Source of the DNA: Anoplopoma fimbria
Taxonomy: Eukaryota > Chordata > Actinopteri > Perciformes > Anoplopomatidae
Assembly: GCF_027596085.1 (NCBI RefSeq)
Contig: NC_072453.1
Span: forward strand, 10,907,106 to 10,971,105
DNA: 64,000 nucleotides
Direction of reading: 5' to 3'
Position 1 is the first letter of the stretch, and the number at the start of each line of letters is the position of its first letter. Positions 1 through 11,760 of the stretch are shown here, in pieces. The position numbers and the translations under genes were made by a program. The notes beneath the pieces are model-generated. The model did no database searches. It was not told the origin of the DNA and saw only the letters and a program-made list of their open reading frames with translations.

Positions 1-300
1 TCCAAAACGTTTTCTCTCCGGCCGCGTTTGAATCCTCGGACCAACGGAGCGTTTGAAGTCCTCTCAGCCTCTCAGCCTCTCAGCTCTCTGATAAATCAGA
101 GCCGAGGACAGCGGCGGCGGCGGCTTTTAGAAACAGAAAGCAGTGGTAATATTTCTGTCACAGTGAGTTCTTTAAAGTTAAATGTGGATAAGCTCTTGTA
201 GCTTTAGTTTACCCCTGATGCTGTGATAGAAGAAGTGTTTCCATCAGTTTATCAGCTGAAAGAATCATCACAGTTTACGACGGTGAATAAGTAACGATGA
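1..300. other. GC-rich edge segment, no gene called
   Basis: The first 130 bases are richer in G+C and CpG than most of the window. They contain three copies of CCTCTCAG, a short palindrome CTCTGAT-AA-ATCAGAG (86-101) and a (CGG)n stretch near 112-123. This could be the edge of a promoter or 5' untranslated exon lying to the left. I see no convincing start codon, splice junction or protein similarity, so no gene is called. Confidence 0.2.
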
Positions 301-1923
301 AATGCTTCCACAGATTTATTTACAGGCAAAACTGTTCATCAGATTGGAGTCATTACAGACTAAAACAGGAAATCTATGAAAATAAGCTTTTAACAGCGTG
401 CTCGGTTAATTTCTTCAGGCGGTTCAGGACAAAAGAAAAACAAGTTCTTAGAAAATCGCCATCAGAAATGAAGCTGTCATTTTTTACTTTATTTCTCTAA
501 AAGTGGTTTTCACCCGTCTGTCTTTGGTTATCTTTAGCTGCAAAGACTTTATTCCAGAAGTAAAGTAGGAGGTTTTGGAGTGGTGAAAACATGTATTCAT
601 GTAACAACAAACTGGAGAACTAGTATTTTCTGAGACGCCAGTTTTGACTCCTCAAAAATATGTGTTGTTTTGTTTTTTTAAATAGTCCAAAATTCTAAAA
701 TGTTTAATTCTAAAAACAGATCATCACATTGTCCATGCTGGAAACAAGAATTGGGCTAACAAGTGACCTAACAGGACGACTAACACCTGGACACATGTTG
801 TGGCTAACATGTGGACTAACATGTGGACTAACATATTGGCTGTTATGTTAGCCAACATGTTAGTCCACATGTTATCATCATGTTTGCTAACATGTTTACT
901 ACTTCACACACACCGTGCAGCACGGTCACCCCAGGAGTCCAGTTTGTGTCCACTTGATTAATGCGACTCCAATATTCACTCTGTTTGGTCTTCAATTCTG
1001 ACAGGCATGAGTAACAGATTAATCAATCACTGATTGAACACATACTCATCGACCTCGTTTTTCCCCTTTCAGTCTTTTTTTCCTTCAGTAGTAAGAGGCC
1101 ATCCTAAAAATACCATATTGGCCAGAATAGAAGAGGATTTTTCTGGAGATGGTCTTATTATCTTCAAGGATTATACATTTAAATATTATTCAGGACATCA
1201 GATACTCTGTAGCAAAGGTGGCTCCAACAAAGATGTTGCATTATGGGTTGTTTACACCTTAATGTTGTTAGACCAGTGATTGTCTTGCCGTTGATTCATC
1301 GTGTTAGAAATCCACGTCTTCATATCTGTGTCCCTTTAGCTGCTGCTCTCTGACTGCATCTGTTTGGTCATGTGATGTGTTCTCTTCTCTTTTACATCGG
1401 GGGCTCTGAAGTTCTTCAGGTTCAGTATTTGTTAGGATGTAGTTTCTGTTCTTTTCTTGCGATTACACTTGAGATTACTGCAGAGCTTCATCCTCGACTC
1501 CCGTCACCTCCTCAGACTGCAGCTCTCTGTTAGCAGGAAAAACAGCTGTTCAGTCTCCTCATCACCTCTTCAGAAGAAGACAGAAAACTGACACGGCTTC
1601 AGACAGAAAGTCACCCAATGAGTCGGGTCAAACACCAATAAATATATAAATAAATTAAAAAAATGGAAAGATTTGTTTGTGATAAGGAGCGCAGGAAAAA
1701 AGGATGAAGAGAATGAACATATCAAATCAAAGTGATGTATGGACAAGAGGCAAAAAAAGAGACACATCAGAGTTATGAAAACAGATGTCATCACACAAAG
1801 AAATAAGAGATGAAAAGGAATCCGTAGTCTCTGTTTTGGAAATGATGAATATCCACAAAGCCGGAAATACCCTTTAAACCCTGGAATGGGATGACAACTG
1901 AAAGGGAACTTGAATTATGAAAC
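301..1923. other. Non-coding, no gene seen
   Basis: Ordinary AT-rich sequence with stops in all frames. Short open stretches here are unremarkable in composition and match no family I recognise. The only structure is the hairpin at 818-873, listed separately. Confidence 0.6.
818..873. repeat. 56-nt near-perfect hairpin (inverted repeat)
   Basis: AACATGTGGACTAACAT (818-834) pairs perfectly with ATGTTAGTCCACATGTT (857-873). After one mismatch, TTGGCT (836-841) pairs with AGCCAA (850-855) around the 8-nt loop GTTATGTT. That gives 23 base pairs and one mismatch. A second overlapping copy of the left arm lies at 806-822, so the hairpin is built from a 12-bp direct repeat, CTAACATGTGGA, turned back on itself. 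Confidence 0.85.
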
Positions 1924-2077
1924 TAAACAGAAACACAGGGATGTAATTAGGAAGAGAAGGATGAAGAGTAAAACAATGGAGTGTTTTTACTCTTCTCCTC
2001 TAAACAGAAACACAGGGATGTAATTAGGAAGAGAAGGATGAAGAGTAAAACAATGGAGTGTTTTTACTCTTCTCCTC
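1924..2077. repeat. Perfect 77-bp tandem duplication
   Basis: Bases 1924-2000 and 2001-2077 are the same 77-bp unit, starting TAAACAGAAACACAGGG and ending TTTTTACTCTTCTCCTC, with no difference that I can find. Each unit contains a stem-loop: GAAGAGTAAAA pairs with TTTTACTCTTC. The perfect identity points to a recent local duplication. Confidence 0.95.
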
Positions 2078-4101
2078 GGCAGTAAACATGAGTTGTTCGT
2101 CCATAAAACCCTGAAAGGCAGCGACCAAAAGAGCACCAGGAAAAAGAGACAACAAAGGGACGAAGCAGAGCCGGCGATTAGAAATGTGCTGCTCGCCCTC
2201 AGAAGGCCGTAAATCCTCCTCCGTTGTTCCTCCTTTGTCTTTAGTTTGAGGGTCAGACTGCTTTTATAATGCAAGACGCTGCAACCGCACGGCAACACAA
2301 AGGAAGAAGAAGAAGAACGGGTGGAGATGGCGGAGAGGACGCGGCGGTGAAACTTTCATCATTCAGATTATTCCGGCTTCCAGATGTGACACAAAGTCGT
2401 GATGTTTGTCTGAGACTTTAAAGATATGTTTAGGTTTGCCGCATTTGGCCTTCACTCCAGTGTTATTTAGATATTTACTCATTTCAATAATATGTTTTGG
2501 CAATTTTGACCATATTTTAATTAGACAACAAGATCTAGCATGTGAGACTTTTGGTATCTTTGTTTGTTAAACTGGTTTTGTTGATAAAGTTGTTGGATCA
2601 GGGCTGGGCTAAAAGTAACTAAATAGTAAAATAGCATTCTACGTCACATTTAATTCTTTTTTTTCTTTTATTCTGAACTTCCATGCAAACAACTTCTTCA
2701 CAAGAGACAAAACTTAAAAACAAAGTCTCACAATGGTAAAAATTTAATTATTTCATAATGGAAGCTTTAAGTTTCCTAAGAACGCTAATAAATATACATT
2801 TATTAGATAAATACCAGCCTGATTTTAGTCAGTGCAATATTACAATCACACAAATTAGCATTTTAGAGTTTATCCCCCCCCAAAAAGGTTAGGCTTTTCC
2901 TGCAGGATTAACTCATTTTTCATTTAAATAAACTTGCAAACAAAATAAAGTCTACAGTGCAAATGTCTGGTTATCATTTAGCCAGATTTCTTGAGTTCTG
3001 CGTCCTCCTGCTCCGTATTTAAACTTCACTCTCCTCCTCCATGTGCGACCAAATCACGTTATATTGCACAACAGAATCACAAGATCACGTGAGAATAGCT
3101 ACAGCGTTGGAACATCCCACAGTAACCATATCACCAAACCCTTTTATAAATATAATATTGTTTTGATATTTGTATCTAAAGTAAGTGGTTTGCATTGAAA
3201 CTAGTATCAAATACTCAGACGTTAGCTAGCATTTAAGATCCGCATGAGGACACCTGAGTGGGTGGAGCCTCTTCTTCACACTACGCTCACATCTGTGCTC
3301 GAGTAGCTCCGTTGTCTTGGAACTAAAGCAGCAGATTAAACAGGAGAGTGAAACGTATCAAAACACAAAGTTTAAATGAGTGACGGTTTTATTGTGTGAA
3401 ATCTTTTAGAAAGTTGTCGCAGCATAATTGCTAAAACACTTCAAAGTAAGGAAATTAACATACCAGATCAGGAGGGGAAGGCAAAGATCCAGATGGGAAA
3501 TAAAATCGAATGAGTTCAGAAATGGAAAACAGCGACATGGGGTGAAATGCAGCAGGAGAGTGAGCGTGGTAAAATGACATCAACGGAGTTAATAATTCAG
3601 AAAGCGTCCTGCAGGAGGCCTGGAGAGACGGAGGGAGACGGAGAGAGACACGGAGGGCGAAGTGGTAGCGTTTAAACGCGTGGCGTTCAATTATTCAGCG
3701 GGAAGCGCCTGGTCTGGCTCCGAGGCAGCAGGTGGCTGCAGTGAAACCAGAAAGATCACAGAGAGAATAAAAGCTTTTTTCCTGTGTGGGACTCTGAAAT
3801 GAGACGAGATGAAAACGAGGCCGCCCGGATCCGCGGGGACGAATCGGGTCGTCGCTACGGAGACGCTGCTCAGAACGCAGCAGTAGGAACCCGAACCCAA
3901 GACCAGGATCAATACATGTCGATCTAGTGCATAAATAATGACCCCATATGTAATCTACTAACTCAAAACAGGAGGTTATATGTTGTTGTACTTCTGCAAA
4001 CTTGTATGGAGAGATAGAACGAGGAGTAACTGGGGGGGGATAGTGTTTTGTGATTTGGGTGAACAGACCCTTTAATGCAGTGCCAAAAAACATGACTGTA
4101 A
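2078..4101. other. Non-coding, no gene seen
   Basis: Mixed AT-rich and moderate-GC sequence. Open stretches near 3690-4170 are CA-repeat read-through and have no recognisable domain. No RNA gene or mobile element was identified. Confidence 0.55.
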
Positions 4102-4320
4102 TGTGTGTGTGTGTGTGTGTGTGTGTGCTGAGTTTCCTCCAGCAGATTAATGCAGATGTATTCATGAAATGCATCGCGGCAGTTTATGGCGATAACGCCC
4201 GCCTCGCTATGGGAGTGTGGCTCTGCATGATTTAACAGACAGATTAACACAGATGTATTCACAAACACACACACACACACACGATAACGCCCGCCTCGAC
4301 TATGGGAGACTCTCATGATT

Positions 4321-4376
<56 letters not shown>

Positions 4377-4489
4377 GCCAATAAGCATTCACACACAGGG
4401 AGATGGGTAATGTATCCTAAAGTGTGTTTACTGCTGGAGGCGGACAATAGCAGTTACTCCTTTATCGGGACAGTAACTGGTGCAAGCCA

Positions 4490-4571
<82 letters not shown>

Positions 4572-4625
4572 TGCTTGTCTTTGTTACATCCACAATGTTT
4601 TCTTTTCATACGACCAAATAGCATC

Positions 4626-4665
<40 letters not shown>

Positions 4666-4971
4666 AGCAAACATTAAATATCGCTCAACACAAACACAAC
4701 AACAATAGCCGCCATTATTATGTTTGTGACGGCTCATGAAGTGTGTGTGTGTGTGTGTGTGCGTGTGTGTGTGTGTGTGTTTACAGTATTGGATGACATC
4801 TCTGTAGAGTTGCCTTCGTCCTATTTGGAGGCGGCGGTTATCTTCGGGTGAGCGAGGAAGGCCGTCACTGGGGAGAATAGAGAGAGAGAGAGGAGGAGAA
4901 GTGATCTTAAGTCTTTTGCAGTCGCAGCAACGTGTTTTATTGAACACCTGTTCCATATTTAAATCCCTCTG

Positions 4972-5049
<78 letters not shown>
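4102..5049. repeat. Cluster of seven CA and GT microsatellites
   Basis: Tracts lie at 4102-4127 (GT), 4262-4282 (CA), 4323-4373 (CA), 4492-4569 (CA), 4628-4662 (GT), 4741-4780 (GT with one GC interruption) and 4974-5049 (CA). CA and GT tracts alternate on the same strand, so they are mutually complementary and could pair. The spacers are unique except for the duplication at 4143-4325. Confidence 0.95.
4143..4325. repeat. Imperfect tandem duplication inside the microsatellite cluster
   Basis: Unit 1 (about 4143-4237) and unit 2 (about 4240-4325) share CAGATTAA..CAGATGTATTCA, then CGATAACGCCCGCCTCG.CTATGGGAG, then CATGATTTAACA. In unit 2 a CA tract stands where unit 1 has about 25 bases of unique sequence. 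The duplication therefore came before or accompanied growth of the CA tract. Confidence 0.85.
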
Positions 5050-5053
<4 letters not shown>

Positions 5054-5859
5054 AGTTTCCAGTGCTGAAGTAGTAAACCCCCTCTGGGAACGACACTGGA
5101 CCCTTTAAAAGGACAAATTATGGTCCAAAACATTCTTTAATTGTCTTTGTTTCCACTGGGAGTTTCTTTCTCATCGTTTTTTCAGCTGTTTGAGAAACGC
5201 TGGCAGCCTTATTTAAACTTCCCTAGTAGAATGTATTTGTTTCTGTTTTTCCGTAGAATTCACAGTTTGCGGTTGAAGTGTTTCCATAAATGGACCAATC
5301 ACACAGTAGACTAGTCAACAGTGCTGTTTTAATATGCAGAAAGGGAGGAAACAAGGAAGCAAAACAAGAGAGAAATGATCTTTCTTCTGGTTCTTTTTGT
5401 TTTTTAAATAATGGAGGATATGCAGGAGGCATCCTGAAACATATTGTTGGGTTTTCATCATTTGCACCATTATGGCAATTTGAGTGCCGACTGCTTTGTT
5501 AAGGGCTTTTTTTGCCTTTACTAGAGAAGCTGGGGAATGAGAGGAAAGGTGTTCAGACCCTAGACTGCTTTTTGGAATGGTTCAATACAGTAAATTCTTC
5601 AAAACCAGAACCCAGTCCAACACTTTGTAGAGCAACTTAACACCCAGGTTAAGCGTAAACAGGGTCTCTCTTTTACAAATTAAAGGATATAAAGAAACAA
5701 AAAATCAAAAACCCACCAATGTGACTAATGCCTGAACGTAGCACCTGCCTCAAGCCAGTTTCAGGTCAATTTGACGGAGAAAATGCAAAACAGAAAGACA
5801 CATTTAGAAAGATTGTGTCTGATCGGATAAAGCTACACATTTTAAAGTTTCCCTGACTA
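5050..5859. other. Non-coding, no gene seen
   Basis: Unique AT-rich sequence with short open stretches only. Nothing recognisable. Confidence 0.55.
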
Positions 5860-6073
5860 GGCGACAACCTCCGGTTCCGCCGAGTAAAGCCAATGCTTCA
5901 CCTGCATTCTCTCTACTGTCCATCAGGGGGCGACTCCTCTGGTTGTATAGAAGTCTATGAGAAAATGACTCTACTTCTCTCTTGATTTATTCCCTCAGTA
6001 AACATTGTAAACATGAGTTTATGGTCTCAATCTCTAGTTTCAAGTCTTCTTCAATACAGCATGATGTTCATTG
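5860..6073 (+). repeat. Dispersed repeat R1, copy A (3'-truncated)
   Basis: Starts with the family head GCGACAACCTCCGGTTC, continues through the complete 171-bp invariant core (5902-6072), then stops matching just after GATGTTCATT. Orientation here is arbitrary: the core reads CTGCATTCTCTCTACTGTCC on this strand. Five other copies lie in the window. I recognise the sequence type as a common percomorph dispersed repeat but cannot assign it to a named superfamily. Confidence 0.9.
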
Positions 6074-7011
6074 AACATTTGTCATCCAGAATATTTATAG
6101 TAATGGCAGAGTGGAATTCTTTTTCCACCCGTTAAGCTGCTTGAAGGGAAAGACGAAAGGGGAAACTGGTTTTAAAACGTGGCTTAAATGGAGGGAAGTC
6201 TTGTGTCTTTCAGTGTTTTTCCCGTCTGCTTTTTCTTTTTCATCATCACCTCCCGTCACCAACAACCAAACACCAAACTCATTTCAGAGATATTAAAGAC
6301 AGCTTAAAGCCTCTCTGCAGCAGGAAAAAAACCACAACGAATGTACTCAGTCTGAGCAGAGGGATGAAAGTGCTCCAGTATCATTGTATATACATCAGCT
6401 GTCAGAGCTCATTGATTACACTGAGAGACACATAGAGACTGCACATTCTTCTGTACCGGACTTCCAGGGTTCATGGTCTGTAATTACAATAGGAGGTGAT
6501 AATTAGAAAGCAGGTCACACTTTTCTTTATCTTGAATATCTCCATCCATCCTTCCATCTTCATCCTCTCTCTCTCTCAATTTCTACATCTTCATCCTTGA
6601 TTCCTCCTCTTGGTCTTTCTTTCGGTCCTTTCCTTCCCTCCTTCTTCATCACTATAGGAAGCTCCTTAAAGCTGAACTATGAATTTCAGTATGGCCGCAT
6701 GGTTCTGAATCTATAAGCAGGGACGTTTGTCAAATACACGGAGATGATAGATTACCGCCGAGAGCGTTGCACAGACGAGCCTCTTTTTGCAGGGAGATCT
6801 AATCTAAAAGACACACAACAACAAGACACTGAGACAAAGATGTGAATTCTTATGTCCGTACTTGCTCTCAAATGGAAACGTCTTCTCAGAAAACACTCCC
6901 TCCCTGCTGCAGAAAACCCAATCCTTTACTTATTTGTATCCTCAAAACACCTATGATGATTAAATGGAGTGGTGGGTTTCTCATTATACAGTAATGAGGC
7001 TCCACCGCCTG
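6074..7011. other. Non-coding, no gene seen
   Basis: Unique sequence with pyrimidine-rich stretches near 6540-6650. No exon, RNA gene or mobile element recognised. Confidence 0.55.
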
Positions 7012-7088
7012 CTGTGTGTGTGTGAGTGAGAGTGAGAGTGTGAGTGTGAGTGTGAGTGTGTGTGTGTGTGCGTGTGTGTGTGTGTGTG
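7012..7088. repeat. GT/GA compound microsatellite
   Basis: GT run with GTGAGA and GTGTGA interruptions, then an almost pure GT run ending at 7088. Confidence 0.9.
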
Positions 7089-7795
7089 ATATGCAAAGTG
7101 AAGAGGTGGTGGTGAGAGTGAGATACGAGCTGGAGTGATAGTACTGACTCTACAACTACACTCACGGCTAGCAATGAGAGATATTAATATTTATGATTTA
7201 TGCAAAAAAATCAAGTTCTGTGTTTCATAAGACTTTCATGTGGACTTATTTAGAAGTAGCCCGACACAGAAGAGAGAAAACACAGAAACAGGAAGTAGTT
7301 TGAAGTAGAAAATAAAGGACACAGACACTCTGAAATAAGACAATAGCTTTAATTGATTCACGATAAGAATCCTTTGGTATCGTGGACGGTGTTGGACGGA
7401 CAGACATGTGGAGGAAAACGTTCAAAACCTTCACATTAAATGTTTTCTGGTGGAAAATCTGAAGAGATAAATAAGACGTGTTGGCAGAGCTAAGCAGATT
7501 TAGCTCTTCAGTGAACTGTTGGTTAGAGTGAATACTGCTCTAACATGAATACAAGATGTACGGAAGCCCTACTGGGACAAAAAGACATTTCTAACAATGA
7601 CAGACAGAGAACTCTAAACTGTTCACTGAAAAGTTCTGTTATAAATACCAGTACCACATTTAAATGTGATAGAATTTGAACGGAGGGATGAAATACAATA
7701 ATTAGTAATGACTTTTTACTTTTAATGTTTAAATGAACTTTGTATTCAATGTGTCTTATCTATCAGTTCTTTCGACTTCAATAGTTTGCCTGTAT
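7089..7795. other. Non-coding, no gene seen
   Basis: Unique AT-rich sequence without recognisable genes or repeats. Confidence 0.55.
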
Positions 7796-8440
7796 TTAAC
7801 CCTCCTGACCTCAAACAGTTTGAAGGCTTTTTTATCCGGTTACGTTTTGACTCTTTGACGCTTTTGGTTTTCACAGATATAATAATAAAACCACTAATCC
7901 TTCCACCTTTATGGAAACAGCACAATCATGGCTAGAAGTAGAGCAAACTCAAACATGTCTTCTGTGCAGTAAAACACAGTTATAATGAAAACAATGCAAT
8001 CTTTATATCCAAAAATCTATCCAAGTGCCCACAAGTTTTACCAATAGTGTAACAATGGAGTTTCCATATACTATATATTTAACAATGTACACTTTTAAAA
8101 CCTCTAATTCCACTCTGTGTTCAGCAGCAGTTCAGTCAAAGTTTTACTAAATTTTTTTCACATGACTGTTGGTCTCAGATGAATCAATCATGGCTTCATA
8201 GTTAGTTTTTTTTACAGAATCTGGTTAAATCAAACGGTTTATTTGTGGCAACATGTATAAATAAGACAACATTTTAAGCTTTGATTTTGGTTATTTTTGC
8301 CGATAGAAGCTTTTGTAACACGTGATGTGTTCAAGGACCGTCATTATTTAAAAAAATCTGTCGTTCAGTTCTGCATTTGTGGAGAGTTCTTTTAAAGAAA
8401 AAATACCTTTTGAACCTGCTTGTGGGTTGTGACTGTTTGA
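7796..8440 (+). mobile_element. Dispersed repeat R2, copy 1: candidate non-autonomous piggyBac-like element
   Basis: About 645 bp that align in the same orientation with 11761-12517. Shared landmarks include GGAACAATCATG-like and AGTAGAG..AACTCAAACATG segments, CAGTTCAGTCAAA, CACATGACTGTTGGTCTCAG and GAATCAATCATGGCTTCATA. This copy keeps the left end, TTAA followed by CCCTCCTGA (7796-7808). Copy 2 keeps the matching right end, TCAGAGGG followed by TTAA. TTAA flanks next to CCC/GGG termini are the signature of the piggyBac superfamily. No transposase is encoded, so it would be a non-autonomous derivative. Homology of the two copies is clear; the superfamily is inferred from one end of each. 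Confidence 0.65.
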
Positions 8441-9230
8441 ACATTCCTGAGAAAAAATCATAGATGAATGATTCTAAGACTATCACATTCAACGTCTTAT
8501 TCATATAAATACAAAATATATATTAGCAATATTTGTACATAATAAAATATGCCACTTTAACTGGGGTCGTACAGGTCACAGTGAGAATTGACTTAGTATT
8601 TCATTTAAAGAAAGCAGCTGGTGCAGATTTGACCCGATAGCCTCCGGATGGTGTTCAACCTGAGAGGAATCCAGGATGTGACAAATTGAGAAGATGCTCA
8701 GAACAAAAGACACTATCACAGCTGACATTTATAAATAATTAGGACGGCGGGACGAGGACGCACAGAGGCAGACTGATCTGGGGACAGCTGAAGGGACAGA
8801 TGGCTCGTTCTCTTCTCGTTTAGCTCCTCTAATATATTCACCGCTCTGCTTTTGAATTCACCTCCGCTGTAATTTATGCTCATTTCAGCCTCTCGTTTAT
8901 CCAGAGAGACTGCGTGGTATTTCTGTAGATGACACATTTCTAATAAAACAAGCTGAAGCCTTCATCAGCTTTGAATATTAAAACATAACTATTGTTGAGC
9001 TGGGTGTCTGACTGCATCAGAGAACGGATCCTTTTATTAAATATCAGATTCATGATCAAATCAAAGTTTTACACGGATGACTTTTACATTAATAAAGGAA
9101 AGAGACATTGAATAAACAGCAATATGCAACTCTTAGTATATTTCCTGCCAGTGGACCTTTACATTTAACTCTTTACTATCTCTGCCGATGCGTTAATCCA
9201 TCGATATCAACTGCATATATGTCTTTATCT
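8441..9230. other. Non-coding, no gene seen
   Basis: Unique AT-rich sequence. An open stretch on the minus strand near 8716-8937 has no recognisable domain. Confidence 0.5.
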
Positions 9231-9400
9231 GAAGAAATGTTTCTCAACCAAGGGGAGACACTACAGGTGCGCATTGTAAACAAATAACTAATAGATATCA
9301 ACATGAAACTTCTTCAGTTGATTACTGACATTAAGACAATTATTTTTTCTAGCACAAGTTTTCTGATAATTCAGCTTTAAATACGCAAATGAGGCTTTAT
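9231..9400 (+). repeat. Diverged dispersed repeat R3, copy 1
   Basis: Shares a series of landmarks with 9595-9735: TCTCA..., ACTACAGGTG / AATACAGGTG, a run of A/T with ATCA..ATGAAA / ATCACCATAAAA, and GCAAATGAGGC near the end. The resemblance is patchy, so this is an old pair. I recognise the CAGGTG ... TATGCAAATGAGGC arrangement as a common fish repeat but cannot name it. Confidence 0.55.
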
Positions 9401-9594
9401 TATTATTATATTGAATATATGCAAATGTTCATACATTTCCAGAACATTAATGTGAACTTTGGATAATACCAGGTTTAAAACTCTTGTTTTATTCTATAGA
9501 CATATTAGAGTCAAAGGTTTTTACAATAGGCATTTGGATATCTCTTTGTATCACTCCATAAATCTGAAAATACTGTCAACAGACATAAAAAAAT

Positions 9595-9735
9595 ATATTA
9601 TCTCAGTTTTTTTCTCATGACAATACAGGTGAATAGTGTAAAAAAAAAAGGACTAATGGGTATCACCATAAAAACGTCACCAGTTCAGTTTCTCTGAAAT
9701 GTTCTGATTAAATATGCAAATGAGGCATTATCTAA
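9595..9735 (+). repeat. Diverged dispersed repeat R3, copy 2
   Basis: Second copy, containing TTCTCATGACAATACAGGTG and ending ATATGCAAATGAGGCATTAT. It has the same orientation as copy 1 and starts about 360 bp after it. Confidence 0.55.
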
Positions 9736-10239
9736 TGGTAACTTTTGGTAAATTTAGGAGAAATCTATCGACAGAAATAGACAAAGTAGTAAAATAAATA
9801 TTTTCTTTCGTGTAGTCTGAAAGAAGACGTGTTATGGAAGCTAAATAGACCAGAATCTCTAAATTGATCAGTTTATGAAAGCATTCTTTATTACTGTAGT
9901 GTCTTCTCCAAACATGTTTGTGGTATAGATCATTTTTAGTTATTTAACTCTGAGTTTTGATAACTGGTATTAAAAACACAAGTGATCATATCAATCAAAT
10001 AGGAGCTAAATAAAGTTTAGTTCCTTTAAAGTTGCATCAAAATGTCAAATATGTCACGCAAAAAAACAAAACCATCCGTCCACCATCCGTATTTCATCTT
10101 TACCTGATTGAAAAATACAATCCAGCTGTCATTTCAGAAACTCACCTCCTCCTCCGCTGACCTTTTCTTCTTCTGTTTCTTCTCCTCCCCATCTCCTCAC
10201 TTTCAATCTCCCCACTTCCTCCCTCCTCCACCTCTGACC

Positions 10240-10241
<2 letters not shown>
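9736..10241. other. Non-coding, no gene seen
   Basis: Unique AT-rich sequence that grades into pyrimidine-rich sequence towards 10241. Confidence 0.5.

Positions 10242-10291
<50 letters not shown>
10242..10291. repeat. (TC)n microsatellite
   Basis: About 25 TC units with one TA interruption near 10281, inside a wider polypyrimidine region (10140-10320). Confidence 0.9.
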
Positions 10292-11760
10292 GTCTGCGCC
10301 TCCCTCTCTCTCCCTCCCTGGCAGGGCCACCTGTGTGAGGCTCATAAATAACCCAACAAAAGGATAAAAGGCCAGATAAATAATGAAGCAGAGTTGAGGC
10401 GCTGGCCTTTAACACTTCCACAGCTCCTGCTGACAGTTGTAGCCGAGCACAGAGCTTCATTACAGCCAGCAGCACTGCTTATGCATTTAAATGACCCAGA
10501 AAGAAAGCCGGGTTTGTTGTTTTTTTCTCTTCTCTCACTCTTTATCTTAACAGTATGAAAAAAGGCAGCGGTTATGTAAGCATGGAGGGCAAGAGGTATC
10601 CGAAAGATCTCCACCAGAGACTAAAATAACTTAACTCCCCTGCTGTCATCTGGAAGAAGACAGAGACGGCATTTTAACGCTCTTTTTGAGGAAGTCAAAA
10701 AATAAAAAAATAAAAGGGAGAGAGGGGAGAGAAGAAAGTAGGTCGATTCGAGTTACTTTTATCTCTTTTTTTTTAATGTAGAAAGGCATAAAGGAGCACA
10801 CAGAGGAAGTAAAAATGTTTTATGATTTTTGATCTGCAGATGAAAAAGGAAGACGTCACGATGCCTCGCGGTCAGCTCGTCTCCACCGACATGAAAGCGC
10901 CGATCGTTCTGACGCCACCAGTGCGTTTTATAAATAGAAGCACGGCTAAACACACATGGGGGGGGGGTTCTCAGTCAAACACTCATGACAGATGATTAAA
11001 ATATTTAACAGAGAAGAACTGCATATTTTTAAAGTACTGGAGACTCCAAAACTAAGTTTAGAGCCGAAGTATTCAGCTGTAGTATAAATAGTAATTATTT
11101 AAATATTGGTCATTCATATATAAATATATAAATTAGGGTGTGAAGTCAGAGTGCAGCCTTCAGAATCAGCTCTTACTTTAAATAGAGCAGAATAAGAGCT
11201 CAGCGTTAGTTTATCCACAGTAGATATTATTTTCATGAATCAGATCATATAGTGAATGTGTTGCTACTGTTCCGTAAAACTAAAGCAGATTAACTTTCAC
11301 CTTCATTCATTTTTATTCTATTTCCTGCTCTCCTTCCTGAAATATGACCTCACGTTAGTCCGTAGAGAGCACATAAGCCCGTTCTCACTTCCTGGACGTA
11401 AATTACACGTTATATTACACTAAGCCACGCCCCTTGGCATCTGAATAAAAAAATGCACAAAGCGACTTTTAGCCACACAGGACTTTCAACCAGGTGACCA
11501 GTGTTCGTGTCCCAAAGTCTTATTGAATTACGATGAAGTAACATTCGTGATGTTTGTATAACGTTGTTGATGTACATTTTTTTAAAGCCGAACCATGATG
11601 TTCTTCCTGAATTCAATTGTTTGTTTGAATTCACAACGTTAACCACGTGTTCACTGCGATCCGTAGAGGAGCGCCATGGTTTGACACTCTCTGCGTCCCA
11701 GATGAGTCAGGATGATAACGTGGTGAACAAACACTTCTGAGTGACGACTGGTGATGTGGG
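10292..11760. other. Non-coding; possible conserved element near 10330-10530
   Basis: No gene seen. The part at about 10330-10530 is non-repetitive and of moderate GC, with AT-rich homeodomain-type motifs (AATAAT, TTATGCATTTAAATGA). That is compatible with a conserved non-coding element but does not demonstrate one. A G8-9 run lies at about 10960. Confidence 0.35.

Noticed and set aside
1..300. First exon or 5' untranslated region at the left edge
   Set aside because: GC-rich and CpG-bearing, but no initiation context, splice donor or homology can be pointed to from this window alone.
4302..5133. Several open frames of Thr-His or Cys-Val repeats, and similar ones at 13201-13496, 16680-17056, 28152-28410 and 32755-33022
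   Set aside because: They are translations of CA/GT microsatellites. The frame stays open only because the repeat has no stop codon.
5902..6072. The invariant R1 core as a protein-coding exon
   Set aside because: Stops occur in the frames I checked and the copies are dispersed in both orientations. Conservation is at the DNA level.
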